From Adhaeribacter_A terreus (GTDB lineage Bacteria > Bacteroidota > Bacteroidia > Cytophagales > Hymenobacteraceae), in the NCBI RefSeq assembly GCF_042657365.1, contig NZ_JBHSKT010000008.1:124001-188000 (forward strand): a stretch of DNA of 64,000 bases, given 5' to 3'. The position numbers were made by a program, and so were the translations under genes. Below are positions 41,982-50,009 of this stretch, in pieces. The notes beneath the pieces are model-generated. The model had not been told where the DNA came from, did no database searches, and saw only the letters and a list, made by a program, of their open reading frames with translations. Numbering within the stretch: position 1 is the stretch's first letter; every line of letters begins with the position of its first letter.

Positions 41982-43155
41982 GTTGCAAAAACTCCTGCAC
42001 GCTCGCAATTACATAATCCTGTTCTTCGTTTGTCAGGCTTGGGTACATTGGCAGGCTTAAGCACATTTCGTAATAAGCTTCGGCCAGTGGAAAATCGTCT
42101 TTTTTGAAACCCAGATCCTGGTAATACGGCATTAAATGCACCGGTATGTAATGCACCTGGGCGAAGATGTTTTTGGTGCGCAGAAAATCGTAAAGCTCTT
42201 TCCGTTTTTCAACCTGAATTACATAAAGGTGGTAGGCGTGAAAAACGTTATCTGAAATTGCCTCTTTATAAGCTGCCGGATTCAGGATCTTAAGATTTGA
42301 AGCGTTTTTGAAGGCAGCATCATAGCGTTTGGCAATTTCCTGGCGGCGCTGTAAACCTGCATCGGCTCGTTTTAACTGCGAAATTCCCAGCGCCGTAAGC
42401 ATATCGGGCATCCGGTAATTATAGCCGAGTTCCTGCATTTCCATGTACCAGCCACCATGGTTTTCGTGCATTTTGGCCGGGTCGCGGGTTATACCGTGCG
42501 TGCGAAGTGTCAGCAGTTTTTCGTACAGTTCGGGGTTGTTGGTGGTAATCATGCCGCCTTCGCCGGTAGCAATGTGCTTTACCGGATGGAAGGAAAAGAT
42601 GGCGAGATCGGCATAATTTCCGTTGCCGCACATTTGTTTTTCACCGTTAGAATCTATGAAATAACCGCCCGGCGCGTGACAAGCATCTTCGATGATCCAC
42701 AAATCAAATTCATCAGCCAGTTTCCGGAATTCCTCTAAATTAACTGGCATGCCGGCAAAATCTACAGGAATCAGTCCGCTGTAATACCTTTTGGGCTGGC
42801 TTTCCAGTTTCTGACGCACTTTTGCAATATCCAGCAAACCGGTTTCCGGATCTATGTCAGCAAAATCTACAGTTCCGTCGCAATAACGCACGCAATTTGC
42901 AGAAGCAGCAAACGTAATAGGTGTGGTAATTACGCGGGAATTTTCATCAACACCTAAAGCAAGCGCGCACAAATGCAAAGCAGCCGTTCCGTTCGCTACT
43001 GCCACCGCATATTTCGCCCCTACATATGCTGCAAATTTCTGCTCAAATTCCAGAACCTTAGGGCCTTGCGTAAGGAAATCCGATTGCAAAGTTTCCACTA
43101 CTGCATCAATGTCTTCCTGGGTGATGTGCTGCCGGCCGTAGGGAATGGGTTTCAT
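41974..43155 (-). CDS. pseC: UDP-4-amino-4,6-dideoxy-AltNAc transaminase
   Basis: 393 residues, a DegT/DnrJ/EryC1 aminotransferase. It opens MKPIPYGRQHITQEDIDAVV, has ANGTAALHLCALALGV (54-69), EDACHAPGG (156-164; PLP-contact Asp) and the internal aldimine Lys193 in FSFHPVKHIATGEGG. The whole sequence is typical of PseC, which aminates C4 of the PseB product. Confidence 0.95.
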   Translation of the reverse strand: MKPIPYGRQHITQEDIDAVVETLQSDFLTQGPKVLEFEQKFAAYVGAKYAVAVANGTAALHLCALALGVDENSRVITTPITFAASANCVRYCDGTVDFADIDPETGLLDIAKVRQKLESQPKRYYSGLIPVDFAGMPVNLEEFRKLADEFDLWIIEDACHAPGGYFIDSNGEKQMCGNGNYADLAIFSFHPVKHIATGEGGMITTNNPELYEKLLTLRTHGITRDPAKMHENHGGWYMEMQELGYNYRMPDMLTALGISQLKRADAGLQRRQEIAKRYDAAFKNASNLKILNPAAYKEAISDNVFHAYHLYVIQVEKRKELYDFLRTKNIFAQVHYIPVHLMPYYQDLGFKKDDFPLAEAYYEMCLSLPMYPSLTNEEQDYVIASVQEFLQHA

Positions 43156-43160
43156 TTTGA

Positions 43161-43293
43161 TAGTGATTAGTGAAGAATGATTAGTGATTAGTTAGGAAGA
43201 TAATGATTAGTGATTTTTGGATTGATTAATTATTTCTTGGGGTTTAGCAGTTTTTCTAAGACAAATTAACTAATCACTATTCACTAATCACTA
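43161..43293. repeat. Long inverted repeat of GATTAGTGA words filling the pseB-pseC gap
   Basis: Left arm 43161-43194 (TAGTGATTAGTGAAGAATGA and onward) and right arm 43266-43293, which ends in the TAG stop of pseB. A further GATTAGTGATT lies in the loop. Third copy of this repeat in the window. Confidence 0.85.
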
Positions 43294-44310
43294 GATAGTA
43301 AAGTTCGGATCTACGTGCAGGCGAATTTCTTCGCGGATCTGTTCCGGGGTAAGCCAGTCGTCGTTGGTGCCGGAGTTGTATTTGAAGCCGGGTTCCACCA
43401 TTCTGCCTTTAAAATCTTCCATGTATTCTTTCGGCGACCAGCGCGGGGTAGTTGGCACGATCACGTAATATTTATCCAGTTCAATGGTGCTCAAAGAATC
43501 GGTTTCGGTGATCATTTCTTCGTGCAGTTTTTCACCCGGACGAATACCTACAATTTCCTGATCGCAGTTCGGGCCGATAGCAGTAGCAACGTCCGTGATT
43601 TTGTAAGAAGGAATTTTCGGTACAAATATTTCACCGCCCCAGGCATGTTCCAAAGCATGTAAAACCAGGTCAACGCCTTCTTCCAGCGAAATATTGAAGC
43701 GGGTCATATCCGGATGCGTGATCGGCAAAACGCCATCTTTGCGCTTGTCTATGAAAAAAGGAACCACAGATCCGCGCGAACCAATTACGTTGCCGTAACG
43801 CACTACCGAGAATTTCAGGTTGCGATGACCGATCATGTTATTGGCAGCTACAAATAATTTATCGGAGCAAAGTTTGGTAGCACCATAAAGGTTAATCGGT
43901 GCCGCGGCTTTGTCAGTAGAAAGGGCTACCACATCGGTTATACCGTTGTCCATAGCCGCATTAATTACGTTTTCTGCTCCGAAAATATTGGTTTTAATGC
44001 ATTCCATCGGGTTGTACTCCGCCGCCGGTACTTGTTTCATAGCAGCAGCGTGCACAATAATATCGATGCCTTCGCAGGCGCGTTTCAGGCGTTCCGCATC
44101 GCGTACATCGCCAATAAAATAGCGGATAGCCTTATATTTGCTGTGCGGGAATTGCTGCGCCATTTCGTACTGTTTCAGTTCGTCGCGCGAATAAATTACC
44201 AATCGTTTTACCTCCGGGAATTTAGTAAGGATTGTTTCGACAAACTTTTTACCGAACGAGCCGGTGCCGCCCGTTACTAATATGGATTTCTGGTTAAGAT
44301 TTAAGCTCAT
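43291..44310 (-). CDS. pseB: UDP-N-acetylglucosamine 4,6-dehydratase (inverting)
   Basis: 339 residues of the extended SDR type. TGGTGSFGKKFVE (14-26), HAAAMKQVPAAEYNPMECIK (86-105; the K replacing the usual active-site residue in PseB/FlaA1), ALSTDKAAAPINLYGATK, and VRYGNVIGSRGSVVPFF. It makes the first committed intermediate of pseudaminic acid. It is the first gene of the leftward Pse cluster. Confidence 0.95.
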   Translation of the reverse strand: MSLNLNQKSILVTGGTGSFGKKFVETILTKFPEVKRLVIYSRDELKQYEMAQQFPHSKYKAIRYFIGDVRDAERLKRACEGIDIIVHAAAMKQVPAAEYNPMECIKTNIFGAENVINAAMDNGITDVVALSTDKAAAPINLYGATKLCSDKLFVAANNMIGHRNLKFSVVRYGNVIGSRGSVVPFFIDKRKDGVLPITHPDMTRFNISLEEGVDLVLHALEHAWGGEIFVPKIPSYKITDVATAIGPNCDQEIVGIRPGEKLHEEMITETDSLSTIELDKYYVIVPTTPRWSPKEYMEDFKGRMVEPGFKYNSGTNDDWLTPEQIREEIRLHVDPNFTI

Positions 44311-44351
44311 TTCTATTGGTTGGTGGCCGGAATCCGGGATTTTCTATTGCC

Positions 44352-44380
44352 AAAACGCTATGGTTCTGACCTCAGAAACT
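44352..44380 (+). repeat. AAAACG palindromic element 26
   Basis: AAAACGCTATGGTTCTGACC plus arm GAAACT, between pseB and the divergent GT61 gene. Confidence 0.55.
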
Positions 44381-44492
44381 GCCCGTGCCGGATTAAGAGA
44401 GCAAGTTACTCAAAAACCTGAAAATTGAATAACAGGCCCGCATAAATTCCCTAATTTTACATTTTCAATTTCATCTATCAGAACAGGTTGCT

Positions 44493-45593
44493 ATGGCTTT
44501 ACTGCGAAAATCGGTCTTGAAAATACTTTCGGCGGTAAATTATTATTACCGTACCGTTTCGGTTTTCCATCATCCGGGTAAAAAAGTTTTTCGTGAGCCT
44601 GAAATGATAATTTTCCCGGAAAGCGAGCAGATTTTTTTAGAGCAATGCGCAGCTTCTTTTAATCATGAACCCGACTATTCGCGGGGAATGTGGCAGAAAG
44701 AAATTTCCATAACCACTTTAAAAAATGCTACACTTTTAGGCAATTCCGGAGCTTTAGTGCTGCACGAAAGGGTAGTGGTGGAATCCGTGCTGGATCAACG
44801 TCGGCTTTCTCTTTCTTCCGCCTGGCGTATGCCTGCATTTATGCTGAAAAAGCGAAAGAATGGGTTGTATGCTGCCATTTTTCATTTTCCATGGGCCGAA
44901 ACCAGTAATTATCACTGGTTCTTCGATTGCCTGCCGCGTTTATATGTGCTGGGGAAAACCGTGAAAGAACCGCTTACGTTTATTGCCAACGCCAATATGC
45001 CGCAATTTCAGTACGACACTCTGAATTTCGTGCTTAAAAAATTTCCCCACATTGACGTGGCATACATAAGAAAAAATGAAAAATGGGAATGTGAAAATTT
45101 CCTGATGCCTTCTTTTGTAGCCAATAACGTAAGTGGTTATTTGCCCAAGGATATCAGCAGCTTTTTGCGGAATAAAATATTGAAAGGCTATCGGATCGAA
45201 CCGAAAAACCCGACCCGGAAAATTTACATCAGCCGGAGCCGGGCTACCAAACGCCGCATAAAAAATGAAAAGGAATTACTGCTGGTTTTAGAGAAATTCG
45301 GTTTTGAAGTTGTTTACCCGGAACTACTGAGTTATCGTGAGCAGGTACAGTTATTTAATGAAAGCCGCGTAATTGCCGGACCACACGGTGCCGGTTTTAC
45401 CAACACTTTTTTTGCCCAAAACGCTACCGTTTTAGAATTGCATCCTGCAACCGCTGTGAAGCCGCATTACTTTTTATTGAGCAAAGGGCTTGATTTTAAT
45501 TACCACTATTTAATTGGCAGCGAGGCAGATGAAAAGCTGGATTTTGGGATTCCGGTGGCAGCGTTTGAGCGGAAATTGCAAGAATTAGTTTAA
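44493..45593 (+). CDS. Family 61 glycosyltransferase (DUF563)
   Basis: 366 residues. Typical GT61 blocks are NYHWFFDCLPRLYVLGK (about 136-152), RKIYISRSRATKRRIKNE, and the terminal GPHGAGFTNTFFA (about 294-306). Sugar and acceptor are unknown. A palindromic element lies in-frame just after the GAGFTN motif. It diverges from pseB, so it may belong functionally to the surface-glycan region. Confidence 0.88.
   Translation: MALLRKSVLKILSAVNYYYRTVSVFHHPGKKVFREPEMIIFPESEQIFLEQCAASFNHEPDYSRGMWQKEISITTLKNATLLGNSGALVLHERVVVESVLDQRRLSLSSAWRMPAFMLKKRKNGLYAAIFHFPWAETSNYHWFFDCLPRLYVLGKTVKEPLTFIANANMPQFQYDTLNFVLKKFPHIDVAYIRKNEKWECENFLMPSFVANNVSGYLPKDISSFLRNKILKGYRIEPKNPTRKIYISRSRATKRRIKNEKELLLVLEKFGFEVVYPELLSYREQVQLFNESRVIAGPHGAGFTNTFFAQNATVLELHPATAVKPHYFLLSKGLDFNYHYLIGSEADEKLDFGIPVAAFERKLQELV
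45404..45433 (-). repeat. AAAACG palindromic element 27, inside the GT61 gene
   Basis: Plus strand: CACTTTTTTTGCCCAAAACG then CTACCGTTTT, translating as TFFAQNATVLE; core AAAACGCTACCGTTTT is complete. Confidence 0.65.
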
Positions 45594-45597
45594 AAGA

Positions 45598-45630
45598 AAA
45601 CCTCACAGTTTTCTGAAACCTGTGAGGTTT
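45598..45630 (+). terminator. Hairpin terminator after the GT61 gene
   Basis: AACCTCACAG (45599-45608) / CTGTGAGGTT (45620-45629); same outer stem as the hairpin after gldG. Confidence 0.8.
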
Positions 45631-45640
45631 AAATATTATT

Positions 45641-45671
45641 GACTTTTTCTCCCCGAAACCCTACCATTTTT
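45641..45671 (-). repeat. AAAACG palindromic element 28
   Basis: Minus-strand AAAAATGGTAGGGTTTCGGG, arm AAAAAGTC, directly past the stop of the GT4 gene. Confidence 0.7.
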
Positions 45672-45672
45672 C

Positions 45673-47034
45673 CTAATTTTTCCGAATAAGTTCAGCTAGT
45701 TTGCCGGTTAAAGCCCGGCGCGAATATCGGCTGTAGTTAATATAAGGCAGGTCCAGATTTGGGTTTACTTTCCAGTTGCGGCTCATGGTGTCGAGGTGGT
45801 CGAGCATGAGGTCGTAGGCATCGTAGGTAAATGTTCTTCCGGCGCCGCATTCATCAATAATGGCGTCGGCATCAGAAGCAACAGGGCCGATGCAAATGAT
45901 CTGTTTGTTGGAAGCCAGGTATTCGAAAAGTTTGCCTGGCAGAATGCAGAAATTATTTTCCACGTCCGGAATAGCCATCAGCAATGCTGTTGCGCGCATT
46001 AAATACTGAATGGATTCGCGGTGCGGTACAAACGCTATGAATTCGGTGCAGAAAAGTAAGTTGGCTTCTTCGATCTGTTTATGCACTTCTGCCGAAACTT
46101 TGCCCACAAACCGAAGCCGGAAATTTATATCAGAATGGCGGCGCGCATTTTCGGCAAAAGCTTGTAAAAAAGTGCTGATGTTGTAAGTGTCCGTGATGGT
46201 GCCGGTGTACGTCAGACAAAACATATCCTGCGGTGGTTCCGAATCGAAATGAAAATCAGCCTCATCGTAACCGTTGGGTAATACGTGTACTTTATGCGGG
46301 TCGGCTTTAGGCGATTTGTTCAGAAAAAGGCGTTTGGTGTCGGCGCTGGTAACCAGCATCGCATCAGATTTTTCGATCACCTCCCGTTCGTATTTTTCGT
46401 CTAGTTTTTTAGCCAGCAACGTGTGGGCCAGGTCTTTGTAATAGTAAATATCCGTCCAGGGATCGCGCAAGTCGGCAATCCAGTGCAGGCTATATTTTTT
46501 TTGCAGCTCTAAACCAATAAGCTGCGTAGAATGCGGCGGACTGGTGGTAATTACGGCGTCGAATTTTTCGGTTTTCAGGAGTTCAGCGCACTTTTTCAGC
46601 GCGTGTTTATTCCAGCCCACGCGCGCATCCGGAATAAACAGATTGCCGCGCAGAAACTTGAACAATTTCTGCACAAAGCCGGTTTTCTTTTCGTTGGCAA
46701 AGCCGCCGTAAGGAATTTCTTTTTTACCGGTAAGCTTTTTATAATATTCGAAAGGCTCAGAAGTGGAAGTGCGAAAAACGCGCACGCCGGCCGGGATCTC
46801 AGAAACCAGGCTCTGGTCGAAAAGCGGGTAAGACCCTTCGTTTTCGTCTACCGTGATCACGGTTGGTTCAATGCCGAATTCGGGAAGATGCTTTACAAAT
46901 TTCAGACAGCGTTGTACCCCGGCGCCGCCTGATGGAGGCCAGTAATAGGTGATGAACAGCACTTTAAGCAAGGGCTGGGCGGACTTTTCAGGTTCCGGCG
47001 CGAGGTCTTCTTTCTGTGGAAATTTCTGTAGCAT
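45673..47034 (-). CDS. Family 4 glycosyltransferase
   Basis: 453 residues. GT-B fold: LFITYYWPPSGGAGVQRCLK (31-50), DAVITTSPPHS, WIADLRDPWTD, LPNGYDEADFHF, and the donor-site E-X7-E-like region CILPGKLFEYLASNKQIICI. No membrane segment. It probably adds a sugar in a surface polysaccharide; the exact reaction is not predictable. It lies between GT61 and ffh. Confidence 0.88.
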   Translation of the reverse strand: MLQKFPQKEDLAPEPEKSAQPLLKVLFITYYWPPSGGAGVQRCLKFVKHLPEFGIEPTVITVDENEGSYPLFDQSLVSEIPAGVRVFRTSTSEPFEYYKKLTGKKEIPYGGFANEKKTGFVQKLFKFLRGNLFIPDARVGWNKHALKKCAELLKTEKFDAVITTSPPHSTQLIGLELQKKYSLHWIADLRDPWTDIYYYKDLAHTLLAKKLDEKYEREVIEKSDAMLVTSADTKRLFLNKSPKADPHKVHVLPNGYDEADFHFDSEPPQDMFCLTYTGTITDTYNISTFLQAFAENARRHSDINFRLRFVGKVSAEVHKQIEEANLLFCTEFIAFVPHRESIQYLMRATALLMAIPDVENNFCILPGKLFEYLASNKQIICIGPVASDADAIIDECGAGRTFTYDAYDLMLDHLDTMSRNWKVNPNLDLPYINYSRYSRRALTGKLAELIRKN

Positions 47035-47096
47035 ATATTCAGGAACGAATATACGCAGCTTAATTAAAAATTGCAGGAAATTTCCGGTTTTATGCT

Positions 47097-47104
47097 TATT
47101 TTTG
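47097..47104 (+). promoter_or_regulatory. ffh promoter, -7 box
   Basis: TATTTTTG fits TAnnTTTG; TTGC at 47071-47074 is a candidate -33 box with a 22-bp spacer. Confidence 0.6.
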
Positions 47105-47127
47105 TTCTTTAAACTGATTTATACACG

Positions 47128-48465
47128 ATGTTCGATAATTTAAGTACCAAGTTAGACCGCGCCTTTAAAACCCTGAAAGGGCAGGGCAGCATTACGGAAA
47201 TTAACGTTGCGCAAACTATTAAAGAGGTGCGCCGCGCGCTCGTAGATGCCGACGTTAACTATAAAGTTGCCAAAACCGTTACCGATAAGATCAAAGACGA
47301 AGCCATGGGACGCGACGTACTGATCGCGGTAAGCCCGGGGCAGCTGATGGTGAAGATCGTGCACGAAGAGCTGACCGAACTGATGGGCGGCGAAAAGCAG
47401 GATATTAATATTAAAGGCGATCCGGCGATTATTCTGATAGCTGGTCTGCAGGGTTCGGGTAAAACTACTTTCACCGGTAAACTGGCCAACTTCCTGAAAA
47501 AACAAAACCGCCAGGTAATGGTGGCAGCCTGCGACGTGTATCGTCCGGCGGCGATCGATCAGCTGAAAGTTTTGGCTGGCCAGGTTGGTGTAGATGTTTA
47601 TTCAAATCTCGAAGAAAAGAACCCGGTAAAAATTGCGCAGGAAGCCATTGCTTACGCAAAACAAAACCATAAAAAAGTAGTGATCATCGATACCGCCGGC
47701 CGTCTTGCGGTGGATGAAGCGATGATGAACGAAATTGCCGAGATCAAACGTGCTATTAACCCAACTGAGACCTTGTTCGTGGTTGACTCCATGACCGGTC
47801 AGGATGCGGTGAATACGGCGAAAACCTTCAATGAACGCATCAATTTCGATGGCGTGGTGCTTACCAAATTAGACGGTGACTCCCGTGGTGGTGCGGCACT
47901 TTCTATCCGGGCAGTAGTTGAGAAACCGATCAAATTTATTTCGACCGGTGAAAAAATGGAAGCCCTGGATCTGTTCTATCCTGACCGGATGGCACAGCGT
48001 ATTCTGGGTATGGGCGACGTAATTTCCTTGGTTGAGCGCGCGCAGCAGACGTTTGATGAAGATGAAGCCCGCCGCATTAACCAGAAGATCCGCAAAAACC
48101 AGTTCAATTTCGATGACTTCCTTTCGCAGCTGGAGCAGATCAAGAAAATGGGCGATATCAAAGACCTGGTGAGCATGATTCCTGGCGTTGGTAAAGCCAT
48201 GAAAGACGTGGAGATTGACGAAAACGCTTTCAAACCGATCGAGGCGATCATCAAATCGATGACCAAGGAAGAACGTGCGAATCCGGATATGATCTCGGGT
48301 AGCCGCCGTAATCGTATTGCCAAAGGTTCCGGAACTACTATTCAGCAGGTAAACAACCTGATGAAACAGTTCAACGATATGCGTAAAATGATGCGCAGCA
48401 TGAACAAGCTTTCCGGCAAACCAGGCATGATGAGTAAACTGAAAGCTATGACCGGCGGACGGTAA
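47128..48465 (+). CDS. ffh: Signal recognition particle protein Ffh
   Basis: 445 residues. N domain: MFDNLSTKLDRAFKTLKGQG. G domain: P-loop GLQGSGKT (106-113), ACDVYRPAA, DTAGRLAVDE, TKLDGDSRGGAALS. M domain: LGMGDVISLVERAQ, then SMIPGVG, Met-rich C-terminus RKMMRSMNKLSG. The GTPase binds the SRP RNA (27258-27349) and signal sequences for co-translational membrane targeting. Confidence 0.97.
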   Translation: MFDNLSTKLDRAFKTLKGQGSITEINVAQTIKEVRRALVDADVNYKVAKTVTDKIKDEAMGRDVLIAVSPGQLMVKIVHEELTELMGGEKQDINIKGDPAIILIAGLQGSGKTTFTGKLANFLKKQNRQVMVAACDVYRPAAIDQLKVLAGQVGVDVYSNLEEKNPVKIAQEAIAYAKQNHKKVVIIDTAGRLAVDEAMMNEIAEIKRAINPTETLFVVDSMTGQDAVNTAKTFNERINFDGVVLTKLDGDSRGGAALSIRAVVEKPIKFISTGEKMEALDLFYPDRMAQRILGMGDVISLVERAQQTFDEDEARRINQKIRKNQFNFDDFLSQLEQIKKMGDIKDLVSMIPGVGKAMKDVEIDENAFKPIEAIIKSMTKEERANPDMISGSRRNRIAKGSGTTIQQVNNLMKQFNDMRKMMRSMNKLSGKPGMMSKLKAMTGGR

Positions 48466-48522
48466 TTTTTAATTTGAAGTTTGGAAAATTTGAAGATAAT
48501 TTAAGTTTCCTGTTAAAATAGA

Positions 48523-48557
48523 AAAGCTGCAGTTCTTATAAACTGCAGCTTTTTTTA
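48523..48557 (+). terminator. ffh terminator
   Basis: Perfect 12-bp stem AAAGCTGCAGTT / AACTGCAGCTTT, six-base loop, T-run. Confidence 0.93.
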
Positions 48558-48600
48558 TGTCTGCAGCCGAATTTACCGGATTTCAGGATTTTTGGATTTC

Positions 48601-48644
48601 CTGTTTTCAGGCTAAAAAATGCTATGGTTTTTCAGCAAAAACTG
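48601..48644. repeat. AAAACG palindromic element 29, two-armed
   Basis: CTGTTTTC, core region AAAAAATGCTATGGTTTTT, arm AAAAACTG; symmetric arms. Confidence 0.75.
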
Positions 48645-48692
48645 TTTAAAGCTTTTAAGCAGATGTAAGTGTTTTTCCGAATCGATCTTTCC

Positions 48693-48735
48693 GACTTTTT
48701 GGGTTAAAAAGGATACCGTTTTGAGCCTGAAAAAT
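48693..48735. repeat. AAAACG palindromic element 30, two-armed
   Basis: GACTTTTT, spacer gggtt, core AAAAAGGATACCGTTTT, spacer gagcctg, AAAAATGC. Confidence 0.75.
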
Positions 48736-48739
48736 GCAA

Positions 48740-49180
48740 TTACCTTTCTGGTCTGCGCCTTCTTTCTTCGCCGTAAATAGTGCGGCCAGATGAGCCATCG
48801 GGATTGTTGTGCGATTTATAGAACCGCAATATCTGGCCGGAAGTACCTTTTATGGTGGATATCTGATATTCCCATTCTTTGTCGCGGGTTTCCCGGTTCA
48901 GGATGTCTACCACATTTTGTATCGAATCAATATTCAACTTTAATGGCGCCAGCTTTTTATTTAAATATGTTCGGTTGTGGATCTGCCCGCGGCGCTGTTT
49001 AAAATCGGCATCAGGATCGTGGTAGATGCGCGTGTTTGCCGGTGGTTTTATTCCCTGTACCGTTGCGTTATGAGCCGGTTCTGGTTTATGATACTGGTAA
49101 GAAGTGGAGCCTCCGGTGGTAGCTTTATGGCAACCCAGGCAAACAAAACTCAGCAGAAATACCAGGCACCGGTTGCTCAT
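48740..49180 (-). CDS. Hypothetical lipoprotein
   Basis: 146 residues. Signal peptide and lipobox VCLGC (Cys17). The mature part is polar and probably largely disordered, ending in a basic tail (EERRRRPER). ANTRIYHDPDADFKQRRGQI is the most ordered-looking part. No family recognised. It follows the nucleoside deaminase gene by 1 bp and is probably co-transcribed. Confidence 0.65.
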   Translation of the reverse strand: MSNRCLVFLLSFVCLGCHKATTGGSTSYQYHKPEPAHNATVQGIKPPANTRIYHDPDADFKQRRGQIHNRTYLNKKLAPLKLNIDSIQNVVDILNRETRDKEWEYQISTIKGTSGQILRFYKSHNNPDGSSGRTIYGEERRRRPER

Positions 49181-49181
49181 A

Positions 49182-49655
49182 TCAATATTCGGTTTTATCG
49201 TTTTTCGCTTCCCATTTCTGAAATCCTTCTAACGCTTCTTCGCGCAAAAAAGGTATCATGGGTATGCTGCGTTCGCTCAAAGGTTTTTCAATTTCGTCGT
49301 AAATAAACTGATCGTCGAAACCAATTTTAGCGGCATCTGCTTTGGTATTGCCATAATAGACAACTTTCGGGCGCGCCCAGTAAATGGCGCCCAGGCACAT
49401 AGGGCAAGGTTCGCAACTGGTATATAATTCACAGTCATCCAGCTGAAAAGTTCCCAATTCTTTGCAGGCTTTCCGGATGGCATCTACTTCGGCGTGGGCA
49501 GTTGGGTCGTTGGAAGAAGTTACGTTATTGAAGCCGCGGGCAATTATTTTTCCGTTTTTCACAATTACGCACCCGAACGGGCCGCCAAAACCGGCTTCCA
49601 TTTTCTCTACCGAGAGCCGAATGGCTTCGCGCATGTGTTCTTCGTTTGGTTTCAT
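49182..49655 (-). CDS. Nucleoside/guanine deaminase-like protein
   Basis: 157 residues of the CMP/dCMP-deaminase fold with a complete zinc site: HAE (54-56) and PCPMC (83-87), plus YTSCE. GGPFGCVIVKNG and KADAAKIGFDDQFIYDEI resemble bacterial guanine deaminases of the GuaD type. The reaction is likely guanine to xanthine, but the substrate is not certain. Another deaminase of the same superfamily starts at 63587. Confidence 0.87.
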   Translation of the reverse strand: MKPNEEHMREAIRLSVEKMEAGFGGPFGCVIVKNGKIIARGFNNVTSSNDPTAHAEVDAIRKACKELGTFQLDDCELYTSCEPCPMCLGAIYWARPKVVYYGNTKADAAKIGFDDQFIYDEIEKPLSERSIPMIPFLREEALEGFQKWEAKNDKTEY

Positions 49656-50009
49656 ATGTAAGTTTAGAATTAAATAGCCGGCAAAAATACAAAACCAACA
49701 CGCTACTTTTCAATAATCTGTTTAAAAACCTTTCAAATAAATAGATAACAGCAACAAATAGTACGCAAAGTAGTTTTATTTTGGAATTCAAGCAGCATTC
49801 AAAGTTTATTGCCGCTGAATTTGTGAATTAAATAATAGCGTTCCAAAGAAGTAAAGACCAGTTTAAAATTTTACAAACTTCAAAACGCTAGGCTTTTAAG
49901 CCTGAAAACTGCTCATACCACTTCCGATTTGGTTTTTTATTTGACCTCCGTTCCTGAAAGGTGTATTGCTGAATCGTTTTTTATTTCCATTTTTCTTATT
50001 GATTAAACT
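49656..50009. other. 354-bp spacer between deaminase and CHRD genes
   Basis: AT-rich with palindromic element 31. No gene is supported and I see no clear TAnnTTTG box. Confidence 0.5.
49882..49911 (+). repeat. AAAACG palindromic element 31
   Basis: Core AAAACGCTAGGCTTTT, spacer aagcctg, arm AAAACTG, upstream of the CHRD gene. Confidence 0.75.

Noticed and set aside
48740..49655. Toxin-antitoxin reading of the lipoprotein/deaminase pair
   Set aside because: The deaminase has a complete catalytic site and the partner has a lipobox signal, so neither fits a toxin or antitoxin.
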